Shown: piece after piece, positions 15,760 through 24,400 of the stretch
Layout: each line of letters begins with the position of its first letter
Position numbering within the stretch: position 1 is the first letter of the stretch
Origin: [Scytonema hofmanni] UTEX 2349
Lineage (GTDB): Bacteria; Cyanobacteriota; Cyanobacteriia; Cyanobacteriales; Nostocaceae
NCBI RefSeq assembly: GCF_000582685.1
Contig: NZ_KK073768.1
Span: 2,481,437-2,515,445, forward strand
DNA: 34,009 bases
Direction: 5' to 3'
The notes under the pieces: generated by a model
What the model was told of the DNA's origin: nothing
What the model saw: only the letters and a program-made list of their open reading frames with translations
Database searches by the model: none
Position numbers and translations under genes: made by a program

Positions 15760-16172
15760 GTGAATATTAAATTTTGTTAACAAAATATATAACTTGCAAG
15801 ATATCGTTATAAAAAATATAAATAGTAAAGTTAAAAATCGATGAGCGCAAAGTGTGGTTGGATCTACGCAACATTTGCTCTCTTTGAGAATCCAGAGAAT
15901 GAATGCAAGTGAAAACGTGTAATTCTGACTATGGGCGTTGCAAAACAAATCTTGTTAATTTGTTTAATGCACTGCAAAGCTAACCTAAAAACTACAATCA
16001 GTTGAAACTAGATAGTTGATGTAGTTATAATAGTTTTCTGCTTGAGTTTTCGCCATGTTTAATTGTGTGATTTGAATTGCCTATCGAGTTGACGCCCCAA
16101 ACATCCCCAGCTTTTTTCCTCCTTGGAACCTAGCAAGAGAAGGAGGTCGCCCACTGCGACACGAGAACTACT
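15760..16172. other. Gene-free region between the kinase and nblA
   Basis: No gene was found. It contains a promoter-like pair at 16002-16031 and an inverted repeat CCTCCTT (16118-16124) / AAGGAGG (16140-16146) near the nblA 3' end. The inverted repeat has a T-run only before it on the plus strand, so it is not a clear nblA terminator. Confidence 0.5.
16002..16031 (+). promoter_or_regulatory. Promoter-like sequence pointing into nblA antisense
   Basis: TTGAAA at 16002-16007 is followed, 18 bases later, by a perfect TATAAT at 16026-16031. Transcription to the right would cross nblA on its opposite strand. No plus-strand gene lies downstream before the hairpin at 16736. Confidence 0.35.
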
Positions 16173-16370
16173 CTATGCCATAGCGGAACCTGAATCTAAG
16201 CCCCACTGGTGCTTGAGAAGCTCTTTGTAAGTTGCTTCACGCACTACCATCTGTTCGTAAAGCTTAACTAAAAAGTCTTGAGCTTGCTCATGGCTCATGT
16301 GCTGCACTTGAGTAGCAAAAGAGCGGATGTTGAATTGCTGTTCGAGGGATAATTCGATTGGCTGACTCAT
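16173..16370 (-). CDS. nblA: Phycobilisome degradation protein NblA
   Basis: A 65-residue NblA, a small adaptor that brings phycobilisomes to the Clp protease under nitrogen or other starvation. The sequence is a close family match: MSQPIELSLEQQFNIRSF, then MSHEQAQDFLVKLYEQMVV and TYKELLKHQWGL. It is a pair of helices with no transport signal. ATG 16370 is chosen because GGAG (16377-16380 on the plus strand) lies six bases upstream; a TTG five codons earlier has no such support. The long upstream gap fits a regulated promoter. A plus-strand promoter-like motif beyond its 3' end could give antisense RNA. Confidence 0.95.
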   Translation of the reverse strand: MSQPIELSLEQQFNIRSFATQVQHMSHEQAQDFLVKLYEQMVVREATYKELLKHQWGLDSGSAMA

Positions 16371-16735
16371 AATTAACTCCAAAAGACAACGAATAAGTGG
16401 TTATGTCGTTTACAGAAGCCCTAATCGGTTAGTAGATTGACATGGAACTGTCGTGCATTTGTTCCTCTGTATTAAAAAAGATAACAATTGTTTGACAGAT
16501 TGCCCATATACCAAGTTAGGTATTTTTGGGATGATTCATCTTGCATTTAAGCCTACTGATATATAACCCAAGTCTGTTGAAGCAGATTTCGGAAATATTT
16601 ACTCATTTTGTAGGTAGCAATGGTATGACTTCCTTTTTTCGTTCCGGGAAAGGGGACAATTAAAGGCTGTAATCGTGAATTATATTCGCGATACCAGAGA
16701 AAGTGCAAGATGTCAATTGACTAACTTATATAAAT

Positions 16736-16764
16736 TTAGCCTCTGAAGTAAATCCAGAGGCTAA
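16736..16764 (+). terminator. Intrinsic-terminator-like hairpin
   Basis: TTAGCCTCTG (16736-16745) pairs perfectly with CAGAGGCTAA (16755-16764) and is followed by TTTTATTT. No plus-strand gene lies upstream, so it may end an antisense or small RNA. On the minus strand it could serve the phosphatase gene, about 250 bases past its stop, but the tail there is a weaker T-run. The surrounding 16371-17017 otherwise holds only nblA's upstream region and repeats. Confidence 0.5.
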
Positions 16765-16828
16765 TTTTATTTGTATCAAGTTGTAAAGAAAAAAAAAGCT
16801 CAACCTGAACAAAACGCTGAGTATATGT

Positions 16829-17013
16829 ACTGGGGACTGGGGACTGGGGACTGGGCAATAAAGATTATTCACCGGTTCGCCAATTTTTAATGCTTAATTT
16901 CTTATCCCTAGTCCCTAGTCCCTAGTCCCCAGTCCCTAGTCCCTAGTCCCCAGTCCCCAGTCCCTAGTCCCTAGTCCCTAGTCCCTAGTCCCTAGTCCCC
17001 AGTCCCCAGTCCC
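16829..17013. repeat. Complementary heptamer arrays next to the PP2C gene
   Basis: ACTGGGG/GGGGACT units at 16829-16855 face AGTCCCT/AGTCCCC units at 16905-17013. The arrays are reverse complements of each other, so they can form a long stem just past the phosphatase stop codon. Confidence 0.9.
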
Positions 17014-17017
17014 GAGC

Positions 17018-17743
17018 TTAATCGAGTGCGATGATGACAATGGTGATATTATCGTGTCCGCCTTGCTCTTTTGCCGCTTCAACTAAAGCGATCGCAGCTT
17101 TGTCAATTAAAGGGCTTTCTTGGAGATAATAAGCAATTTTTTCATCGATAAGTTCTTCTGTCAGACCGTCACTGCACAATAGCAAGCGATCGCCTGATTG
17201 AATATCCAATTGCCTTACATCAACTTGATGTAGGTCTTCACGCCCCAAACAGCGCGATAATACATGACGGAAGGGATGATTGCGGGCTTCATCTTGGGTG
17301 ATTTCACCAACTTTAATTGCCCGTGCTACCCAGGTATGGTCTTCAGTTATCTGGGCTAATTTGGAATCGCGGAAGCGGTACAATCTAGAATCGCCTACGT
17401 GAGCTGCCCAAGGTGGTTCTCCAGAGCGAAAAATCACCGCTACAACTGTTGTCCCCATATCAGCGCGTTCTTGGTGATCTTGCTGATCGTGCAGAATCGC
17501 ATCATTTGCTTGGTTTAAAGCTTCCTCTAGCAATTGGGAGCAAGGCTTAGAAGAATCCCAATTTTCTGACAAATATGCCTTAATTTGCCCAGTTGCAATG
17601 CGACTTGCTTCTTCGCCTCCCGCATGACCACCCATACCATCAGCAACTACAAAAAATCGCCCTTCTGGGTCAATATAGTAAGCATCCTGGTTATTAGAAC
17701 GAATAAGTCCGGGGTCACTAACACCGGTAAAGTTAAGTTTCAT
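17018..17743 (-). CDS. PP2C-type Ser/Thr protein phosphatase
   Basis: A 241-residue phosphatase of the bacterial PP2C (PstP/Stp1) type, a metal-dependent enzyme that reverses Ser/Thr kinase action. Metal-binding motifs are NNQDAYY (Asp20) and VVADGMGGHAGGE (Asp35). DMGTTVVA, HVGDSRLYRF and the closing DNITIVIIALD follow. ATG 17743 (MKLNFTGVSDPG) is the natural start. A TTG-type start at 17779 would overlap the upstream gene by 17 bases and add an unlikely leader. It lies 19 bp after the UbiB-like kinase gene, so the two are probably one transcript, pairing a phosphatase with a kinase-fold protein. Confidence 0.93.
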   Translation of the reverse strand: MKLNFTGVSDPGLIRSNNQDAYYIDPEGRFFVVADGMGGHAGGEEASRIATGQIKAYLSENWDSSKPCSQLLEEALNQANDAILHDQQDHQERADMGTTVVAVIFRSGEPPWAAHVGDSRLYRFRDSKLAQITEDHTWVARAIKVGEITQDEARNHPFRHVLSRCLGREDLHQVDVRQLDIQSGDRLLLCSDGLTEELIDEKIAYYLQESPLIDKAAIALVEAAKEQGGHDNITIVIIALD

Positions 17744-17762
17744 AAAATTTTGCAACCAACAA

Positions 17763-19448
17763 TTAATACATACGGTCATTACGGTCGAGGCGTAAAAGCA
17801 GGCGAATCAGTAATACTGAGACTCCCGCAGAAATTAAACCAGGAAGCAGCGCTAACCATACATAATGATTCACTAACAGAATCGTAGCAGAAACAGTAAA
17901 TCCACTAATAATCAGAGCATAGCTTATTCCTACTTGAATATTGCTTTGTCGGCGCAACAGCCGATCTGTTTCAGGCGATCGCACGCGTACCCGCACATCT
18001 CCCCGTTCCAGCTTCTCTAGTGTATCTTCTAATCTACGTGGTAGTCCCAATGCGGTACTACTGACTTGGGCTGCTTGCCGACTTAATTCATTGAGAAAAC
18101 TATTACCATCATTACCATTCATATTCGTCATAAGCTGCATTGCATATGGTTTGGCAACTTCCATAAAGTTAAATTCGGGGTCTAAACCCTTACCGACTCC
18201 CTCCAAAGTGGAGAAAGCACGCATTACAAAAGTGAAAGTTGCGGGAAATCTAAATGGTTGATCGTAAGCTATTTCGTAAAGATCGTCACTAATTGACGCC
18301 ACAGACTGATTCTCGAACGGCTGATCCATGAAATGATCTAGCATGTACTGGACAGAACGCCGCACAGGTCCCATATCATCCACTGCTGCTAATGCTCCCA
18401 AATCGATGAGAGACTTAACAACGCGATCGCCATCTTTAGAAGCAATCCCAAACAAGGTTTCCATCAGTCCATCACGAATGTTGGACTTAATCCGCCCCAT
18501 CATCCCGAAATCGTAGAAAATCAAGGAACCATCTGGACTGACAGCAATATTGCCAGGGTGAGGATCGGCATGGAAAAAGCCATCATCAAGTAACTGGTGC
18601 AAATAAGCTTCCGCACCTTGACGAGCCACAGCTTTGCGGTCTATACCCGCAGCTTCTAAAGCTTCGTATTGACTTATTTTAATACCTGGGAGATACTCTA
18701 GAGTCAGCACTCGCGGCGAAGCGTAGCGCCAGTAAACTCGCGGCACCTTCACCCAATCGTAGCTGCGAAAATTACGGCGAAAAGTATCCGCATTGCGACC
18801 TTCATTGAGATAATCAACTTCTTCCCAAAGAATGCGGCAACACTCTTCATAAATACCGAGCCAATCTCGTCCGCGTCCCCATTTTGGATGATTTTGAAAG
18901 TAACGCGTAATGCCTTTAAGGATTTTTAAATCAATTTCAAAAAGCTTTTTAAGTCCAGGACGTTGCACCTTAATAACAACAGATTCCCCAGAATGCAAGA
19001 CAGCTTTATGAACTTGTCCCAAACTAGCAGCAGCTAAAGGAATCGGCTCAAAACTGTGAAAGAGTTCAGGAATTTTCTTGCCTAGCTCTTCCTCAATAAT
19101 CGCTTCTACCTTCTCATAGCTAAATGCCGGCACTTTGTCTTGTAACTTTGCCAGTTCCTCGACATATTCCACTGGGAATATATCAGCACGAGTAGAAAAA
19201 AGTTGTCCAACTTTAATAAAAGTTGGACCCAAATCTAACAGGGTAGTGCGAATCCAAATCGCTTGTGCCTTGCGTCTAGCTGCTTGCTTTGTCTCACTAA
19301 CTCCACCTGAATAACTCCAAGATTTGTTGTAGAGCCAAAGCCTGAACATCAAAGTCAAGACAAAACCCCAAATGTCTACAAAGCGCCGTCTACTAGAGTA
19401 GTTATCGCGATTCCAACGGTATGCTTGATCTGAATAACCCTTTTCCAT
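17763..19448 (-). CDS. ABC1/AarF/UbiB family atypical kinase
   Basis: A 561-residue member of the ABC1K/UbiB family, atypical kinases linked to quinone and prenyl-lipid metabolism. The family motifs are present: KVGQLFSTRADIFP (KxGQ at 79-82), the Ala-rich loop PLAAASLGQVH (137-147), the nucleotide Lys of VVIKVQRPG (160), HADPHPGN (293-300) and YDFG (312-315). Two hydrophobic spans near the C-terminus suggest a membrane anchor. ATG 19448 (MEKGYSDQAYRWNRDNYSSR) is chosen as the start. The frame stays open 41 codons further, to 19571, but that part comes from a heptamer repeat and a plain leader. Cyanobacteria usually have several such genes, and the substrate is unknown. Confidence 0.92.
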   Translation of the reverse strand: MEKGYSDQAYRWNRDNYSSRRRFVDIWGFVLTLMFRLWLYNKSWSYSGGVSETKQAARRKAQAIWIRTTLLDLGPTFIKVGQLFSTRADIFPVEYVEELAKLQDKVPAFSYEKVEAIIEEELGKKIPELFHSFEPIPLAAASLGQVHKAVLHSGESVVIKVQRPGLKKLFEIDLKILKGITRYFQNHPKWGRGRDWLGIYEECCRILWEEVDYLNEGRNADTFRRNFRSYDWVKVPRVYWRYASPRVLTLEYLPGIKISQYEALEAAGIDRKAVARQGAEAYLHQLLDDGFFHADPHPGNIAVSPDGSLIFYDFGMMGRIKSNIRDGLMETLFGIASKDGDRVVKSLIDLGALAAVDDMGPVRRSVQYMLDHFMDQPFENQSVASISDDLYEIAYDQPFRFPATFTFVMRAFSTLEGVGKGLDPEFNFMEVAKPYAMQLMTNMNGNDGNSFLNELSRQAAQVSSTALGLPRRLEDTLEKLERGDVRVRVRSPETDRLLRRQSNIQVGISYALIISGFTVSATILLVNHYVWLALLPGLISAGVSVLLIRLLLRLDRNDRMY

Positions 19449-19540
19449 ATGCCGTGTATACCGCTGGTTTTTGACTGAATTACCAGGAAGAAAAGACACT
19501 CTAATTCCTAAACTGTTTTTAATAATTCTTAGTTGTTGGG

Positions 19541-19581
19541 CAATGGGCATTGGGCATTGGGCATTGGGCATTGGGCATTGG
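19541..19581. repeat. Heptamer array upstream of the UbiB-like gene
   Basis: GGGCATT heptamers in tandem, the reverse complement of the AATGCCC array before kdpB. Read on the minus strand, the open frame gives MPNAQCPMP, almost the same peptide as the kdpB extension. Confidence 0.85.
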
Positions 19582-19657
19582 TAATAATTCCCTTTTTCCT
19601 TTCCCCTTCTTCAAATTCCCACTAACCACTATCCACTAACTCCGCTCCTCCTAACTC

Positions 19658-19987
19658 CTATCCAGCAAAATTACTGCGATATCGTTGTAATTCGGTTCGC
19701 AACAGAGCAATATCTGCTCGCAGTTCATCAATCGTTGCTTGCACATCAACTGAAGTAGAACCGGTTTGGCTGCTTGGTGTGGTGTAAGTACCAGCACCGG
19801 CAGCTTCTGCGGCTTGATTTGCCCGCTCTAGAACTTCTTCTGTAAACGAGCGCAGGTGCTCTTTAGCTTCGGCATCAAATTTGCCAAGTTCACTCAAAGC
19901 GTCGGTTATAGCGACTTCTACACGCTCATTCAGGATTTCCGCTACCGCTCTACCAACGAAAAAGGCTTGCACAAGGGGGTTACTCAT
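19658..19987 (-). CDS. Small conserved cyanobacterial protein with C-terminal coiled coil
   Basis: A 109-residue soluble protein. The first 60 residues are helical and acidic (MSNPLVQAFFVGRAVAEILN; ERVEVAITDALSELGKFDAE). A Gly/Thr/Ser-rich linker follows (about 64-78). The end is a heptad-like helix (ATIDELRADIALLRTELQRY), probably a coiled coil. Similar proteins occur across cyanobacteria and, I believe, in plastids (possibly DUF6825), but the family call is uncertain. No catalytic motif is visible. It is upstream of the UbiB-like gene on the same strand, about 200 bp away with a repeat between. Confidence 0.75.
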   Translation of the reverse strand: MSNPLVQAFFVGRAVAEILNERVEVAITDALSELGKFDAEAKEHLRSFTEEVLERANQAAEAAGAGTYTTPSSQTGSTSVDVQATIDELRADIALLRTELQRYRSNFAG

Positions 19988-20378
19988 AAATTTTTGTTAC
20001 GCTGATCCGCAAGAGAATTATAGCTTGCCTGTCTGCTTTACTGCTTCTGTTTTAGTACTGGGCTTTTGCGGAGCGAGAAATTTAGCGTTGGACACTTCTG
20101 CTGAATATAGCATTGCTCACCAATTACCAAGGCGAATGGAGAGCTTATTTATATCTAGATGGTTAACTAGGATATCTCAAAGTAAACATATGATGTTATA
20201 AATACTTGTATAAATAATCTGTATTTATACAAAGCAATGAATAAGCGCGAACCTTGCAAAGAAAAGCTAGTTTATTACTCTTGAAAGAAAAAGGTGCTAT
20301 TGCTACTTCATTTCTCTTTACGGAAAAGTAACATTTCACACTGTTTTATTTATATAATAACTTTCAAGGAGAGTAGTA
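19988..20378. other. Divergent intergenic region upstream of the CHAT operon
   Basis: No gene was found. The region separates a minus-strand gene from the plus-strand CHAT operon and should hold both promoters. Its one clear structure is the palindrome at 20206-20232. AAGGAG at 20366-20371 is the ribosome binding site of the next gene. Confidence 0.55.
20206..20232. promoter_or_regulatory. Perfect 11-bp inverted repeat, possible operator
   Basis: TTGTATAAATA at 20206-20216 and TATTTATACAA at 20222-20232 are exact reverse complements around ATCTG. There is no T-run, and the site lies 147 bp before the operon start. An operator for a dimeric regulator is possible. A chance AT-rich palindrome cannot be excluded. 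Confidence 0.4.
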
Positions 20379-21914
20379 ATGCTGGGTATTAGCGAAGGTT
20401 TAATTCTAGGTAAAATTTTAGCAGGTATTTTATCAGATATTGTAAAAAGTAATACCAAGTCTGTACTACAAGAAAAGTACGCAGATTTTATTAAGCTGCA
20501 AGGTAAGTTTGTCAATTATGAATTAGAAAAGGCTTTGAGGCGTTCTTTCCTCTTAGCACAATATAGCATTGCGTCCGAGTGTCGTCGGGAACTGGTACAA
20601 TCGTCTCGCATGGTGTACGGACGCTCATCGCGTCTTGGTACATTAGAACATGAAGCTGATATCCGCTTACTGAACAAGAAGCTCAAGCAGCTAAAAGAGG
20701 AGTTAAACAAAGTCAAGCAATTAAAAGCAAATGCTACACCAATTGAATCCCTAAACGATTTGGGATTACTGCTGACAGAAGAAGGTAAATTAGACGAAAG
20801 GCATGTTGATATCAAAAATAAGCTGCTAGGAGAAGCACTTTTAGGTAACTCTGTTGCTTGCTATAAAGCGAAAGTAGAAGCCAGCTTACTAGAAAGGATA
20901 TGCGCTTATTTTGCCTTTGAGATTAAGACGAATCCATCTGTACGCGATATATTGCAGACGCAGCTGCTAGCCCAAATAAACTTAAAATCTGAAAACTTAG
21001 AAAAATCGTTACTTGATGTGGCGCAAGCTGTGCCAGATTTGGTAAAGAAGTTGGATAATTGGTGGGTAGCTATCCAGTCCAATTTGGATAAGATAAAAGC
21101 CTCTTTAGAGGATTTGATAGAGATTGTAACGGGAACGGCGAAGGCGATCGAACAAATTGACGACAAGTTAGACAAACTTATTGAAGCTAAATCGCCTTTA
21201 CCACCCAGTATCTATGTAATTGTAATACCTGGCAATCTGAATGAAATTCAACCACAACTGCCATCAATTGTAGCTCGTCTTCAACAAGCATCAGGAGATG
21301 TGACGGTAGAATTAATAGATGTCAAGAAAGGTAGTGTACTGCTTTTCTTTGAAGGTTCACAAAAAGGTTTTGAGCGAATACAGGTGTTGTTTAGAGGTGG
21401 AGAACTTCAGCAAGTATTGGATTGTCCTGTCGAAGTTGTAGAGTCTATCGCTGAGGATATTTTTGTTCCCGTCAGGCAACTGATGGTGAATTTAAGTCAA
21501 TGGCTTAATAATGTTATTGACACTAGTTGGGGAACAGTGGAAGATGTTTTGGGTACACAAAGAGCCAATCTAGTTTTTGCTGATAGAGGTGCTGCTGGTG
21601 TTGTTAGGGCAATTGCGATTGATTTAGGAATAGAATCTACAGGTGTATCGGTAGCCTTAGTTGTTGAAGTCATACCCACAATAAATGGAGAAAGAGACAT
21701 ACGTCTACAAGTTCATCCTACTAACAATCAAACTTTCCTCCTTCCTGGTGTTAAATGTATTGTGCTTGATACCTCAGGAAAAACTCTCCTCGAAGTTGAA
21801 GCGAAAAATACTGATAGGTGGATTCAACTAAATATTAGTGGCAAACCTGTAGAGCAATTCACCGTGCAAATTCAGTTGGGTGATGTCAATAGGAAACTGA
21901 ATTTTGTAATTTAA
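20379..21914 (+). CDS. DUF1822-type protein with helical N-terminus and TRADD-N-like segment
   Basis: A 511-residue protein; ATG 20379 follows AAGGAG. Residues 1-30 are hydrophobic and Gly-rich (MLGISEGLILGKILAGILSD). Residues 30-115 and 185-270 are helical with coiled-coil character (LLNKKLKQLKEELNKVKQLK). Residues about 277-355 form an alpha/beta unit (IYVIVIPGN; VELIDVKKGSVLLFFEGS; LFRGGELQQVLD) resembling, from memory, TRADD-N-like domains of bacterial conflict proteins. Residues about 365-511 match the DUF1822 C-terminus: LSQWLNNVIDTSWGTVEDVL, AIDLG, LQVHPTNNQTFLLPG, WIQLNISGKP and QLGDV...NFVI. DUF1822 genes in cyanobacteria typically precede CHAT-protease genes, as here, 20 bp apart. 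It may be a sensor or adaptor for the next gene's product. The TRADD-N assignment is tentative. Confidence 0.85.
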   Translation: MLGISEGLILGKILAGILSDIVKSNTKSVLQEKYADFIKLQGKFVNYELEKALRRSFLLAQYSIASECRRELVQSSRMVYGRSSRLGTLEHEADIRLLNKKLKQLKEELNKVKQLKANATPIESLNDLGLLLTEEGKLDERHVDIKNKLLGEALLGNSVACYKAKVEASLLERICAYFAFEIKTNPSVRDILQTQLLAQINLKSENLEKSLLDVAQAVPDLVKKLDNWWVAIQSNLDKIKASLEDLIEIVTGTAKAIEQIDDKLDKLIEAKSPLPPSIYVIVIPGNLNEIQPQLPSIVARLQQASGDVTVELIDVKKGSVLLFFEGSQKGFERIQVLFRGGELQQVLDCPVEVVESIAEDIFVPVRQLMVNLSQWLNNVIDTSWGTVEDVLGTQRANLVFADRGAAGVVRAIAIDLGIESTGVSVALVVEVIPTINGERDIRLQVHPTNNQTFLLPGVKCIVLDTSGKTLLEVEAKNTDRWIQLNISGKPVEQFTVQIQLGDVNRKLNFVI

Positions 21915-21934
21915 CTGCCTGCAAGGAGATGGCA

Positions 21935-24352
21935 ATGGGCAAGCTAGTTGTGATCAATTTAGTAGAGGGGAATTTTGAGACTGGTTTTTCTGTCTCCTTG
22001 CAGATTTGGACAGAAGGCGATCGCCAATGGATTGCTGCTGTCAAGGGCAAACTGCCTCCAGCGACCGAGTTGCATAAACATTATACACTTTGGCAGTCGC
22101 ATTATCGCAAGCATGTGTCGGGCAGATATTTTACTCGAATCAGCGTCACGGGAGGTACTAGCACTTCTATCATCAGTGATATTAAAAAAGCCAGCAAACA
22201 GTTAAAGTTGAGTCTTAATGACTGGCTTAAAGCTGATTCTAGTTTTAGTCCTATTCGAGAGAAATTATTCCAAAACTTAAAGGATGAATCTGAAGAAATT
22301 CGGGTCATATTTGAAACTGAAAATCTGGAATTACAACGTTTGCCTTGGCATCTTTGGGATGATTTTTTTAAGCATTACCATCGGGCTGAGGTTGCTTTGT
22401 CTCTACCAGTGAAAAAAGGGCAAATAGCGACTAACACCGATAAAGTCAAAGTTTTAGCAGTTTTCGGCAAAGATACTAGAATTAACACTAAAAAAGACTG
22501 GCAGATGTTGGAAGAACGATTAGCTCAAGATTCCAATGCCTTGTTAATTAATATAAATAAGCCTAAATTAGACAATTTATGTGACCAGATTGATAAACAT
22601 AAACCCCAGATACTCTTTTTTGCTGGTCACAGTCGCAGTGAAGATGATGGAGAAAGTGGTTTTATTGACCTTGATGATGAGAAAAGTATAACCATTGATG
22701 ATTTAGAACCTGACCTGAGAAAAGCTGTTAAGCGCGGTTTGCAACTGGCAATTTTTAACTCCTGTGATGGGTTGGGAATAGCACGGCAATTGGCTCAGTT
22801 GCACGTTCCAAATATTATTGTTATGCGAGAGCCTGTGCCGGATCAAGTAGCACAGATGTTTTTGCAACGTTTTTTAGAAGCATTTGCACAAGGAAAGCCT
22901 TTACATCTTGCTGTGCGGAGAGCAAGGGAAAAGATAAATCGTTTGGAAAATCAATTTCCTGGTGCTACTTGGCTGCCAATGACTTTTCAGAATCCCGCAG
23001 AACCACCCTTAACTTGGCGATCGCTTGGTGGTATTGAAACTCGCAAACAAACTAATCAGGTAACTGTTACAGGTGAAGAATCTGAAATAGGTAGCCAAGG
23101 TTCGATAGCTTGGCTGCCGACTTCAGTAGGCAGTTCTTCCCCGCCAACACCACCGCCAATAATAGTGCAGAAGGTTACAATTATTTGTAACAAAGGTCAT
23201 AAAAATTCCTCTGACAATCGTTTTTGCATCCAGTGTGGTGAGGCTTTAAATCAGCAATCGATAAAACTTTCAATTAGTTGTAGTCAAGGGCATGAAAATT
23301 CTCCTCAAAACTCTTTTTGTAGTTACTGTGGTGAATGTTTGAGAGGGGAAACTAATGTTATTTTACCTACTACTCAGCCGCAATTATCAGTAATTCAACC
23401 TGAAACTGAGTTACCACCAAAAACTCCGATTAATTCGGAGGTTTCTAGTACGCGAAGAACTACAGAAATAGGAAGCCTGTTAAATGAACGCTACAGAATT
23501 TTAAAAATCTTGGGTCAAGGTGGATTTGGTAAGACTTTTATCGCAGAAGATATAAATTTACCAAGCAATCCTCAATGTGTTGTGAAACAACTTAACTCCA
23601 TGACAAATAATCCAGAATTCGGGAAGGAGGCAAGAAGATTATTTTTGAAAGAGGCAGAAGTTCTGGAAAGGTTAGGAAGACACGACCAAATTCCGGGAAT
23701 TCTAGCTTACTTTGAGGAAAATTATGAATTCTATTTAGTTCAAGAATATATTGAAGGTCACACTTTAAGTAGAGAAATTTATCATGGAAAGCAATTACAT
23801 GAAACTCAAGTTAGTAGCATTTTGCACGACATTCTTAAAATTTTAGAGTTTGTCCATCAGCAAAATATTATCCATCGCGATGTAAAACCCTCAAATTTAA
23901 TTAGACGCAAGCAAGACCAAAAGATAGTTTTGATTGACTTTGGGGCTGTAAAGCAAGTTGAAAACTCAACTATTGGGGAAACTGTTATGATTGGTACTCC
24001 AGGCTATGCACCTTCTGAGCAAATGGCAGGTAGACCATCTTTTAGCAGTGACATATATGCTGTGGGCATTATTGGTATCGAAGCACTCACTGGGATATCA
24101 CCTCACCAACTACGGCAAAATTCTAATGCAGGTGAAATATTTTGGCGGGACAATGCACAAGTTAGTGATGAACTAGCAGCTATTTTAGATAAGATGGTGC
24201 GTTATGACTTCAGACAAAGATATCAATCGGCTACGGAAGTTTTACAAGCTTTGGAGAATATGCAAAGAATTGTGATTGCACCAACTGTTACTACTCCCAA
24301 CCCAACAATTATATCTGGGCTGAAATCATTTTTGAAAGGTTTTAAATTCTAA
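21935..24352 (+). CDS. CHAT protease - zinc ribbons - Ser/Thr kinase fusion
   Basis: An 805-residue multidomain protein. ATG 21935 is preferred because AAGGAG (21923-21928) is six bases upstream; an ATG at 21929 abuts it. Residues 1-360 are a cyanobacterial CHAT (caspase-like) unit with the scaffold motif RLPWHLWD, catalytic His232 in LFFAGHS and Cys277 in IFNSCDG. Two zinc ribbons follow (Cys418, 431 and 434, with His422; Cys449, 462 and 465, with His453). A Hanks kinase spans about 515-770: GQGGFGKTF, Lys551, HRDVKPSN (Asp649), DFG (Asp668) and PGYAPSEQ. Both catalytic units seem intact. A protease and a kinase in one chain, paired with a DUF1822 protein, suggests regulated proteolysis in stress, cell death or anti-phage response; this is inference. 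Confidence 0.93.
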   Translation: MGKLVVINLVEGNFETGFSVSLQIWTEGDRQWIAAVKGKLPPATELHKHYTLWQSHYRKHVSGRYFTRISVTGGTSTSIISDIKKASKQLKLSLNDWLKADSSFSPIREKLFQNLKDESEEIRVIFETENLELQRLPWHLWDDFFKHYHRAEVALSLPVKKGQIATNTDKVKVLAVFGKDTRINTKKDWQMLEERLAQDSNALLININKPKLDNLCDQIDKHKPQILFFAGHSRSEDDGESGFIDLDDEKSITIDDLEPDLRKAVKRGLQLAIFNSCDGLGIARQLAQLHVPNIIVMREPVPDQVAQMFLQRFLEAFAQGKPLHLAVRRAREKINRLENQFPGATWLPMTFQNPAEPPLTWRSLGGIETRKQTNQVTVTGEESEIGSQGSIAWLPTSVGSSSPPTPPPIIVQKVTIICNKGHKNSSDNRFCIQCGEALNQQSIKLSISCSQGHENSPQNSFCSYCGECLRGETNVILPTTQPQLSVIQPETELPPKTPINSEVSSTRRTTEIGSLLNERYRILKILGQGGFGKTFIAEDINLPSNPQCVVKQLNSMTNNPEFGKEARRLFLKEAEVLERLGRHDQIPGILAYFEENYEFYLVQEYIEGHTLSREIYHGKQLHETQVSSILHDILKILEFVHQQNIIHRDVKPSNLIRRKQDQKIVLIDFGAVKQVENSTIGETVMIGTPGYAPSEQMAGRPSFSSDIYAVGIIGIEALTGISPHQLRQNSNAGEIFWRDNAQVSDELAAILDKMVRYDFRQRYQSATEVLQALENMQRIVIAPTVTTPNPTIISGLKSFLKGFKF

Positions 24353-24400
24353 AGATAACCACTGTTTATTGAAATTATTTAATAAAATACGATCGCTTTC

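Noticed and set aside
16400..16413. NtcA-like site upstream of nblA
   Set aside because: GTT-N8-TAC departs from GTA-N8-TAC by one base and lies only about 30 bases before the start codon, too close for a usual activator site with a -10 and leader.
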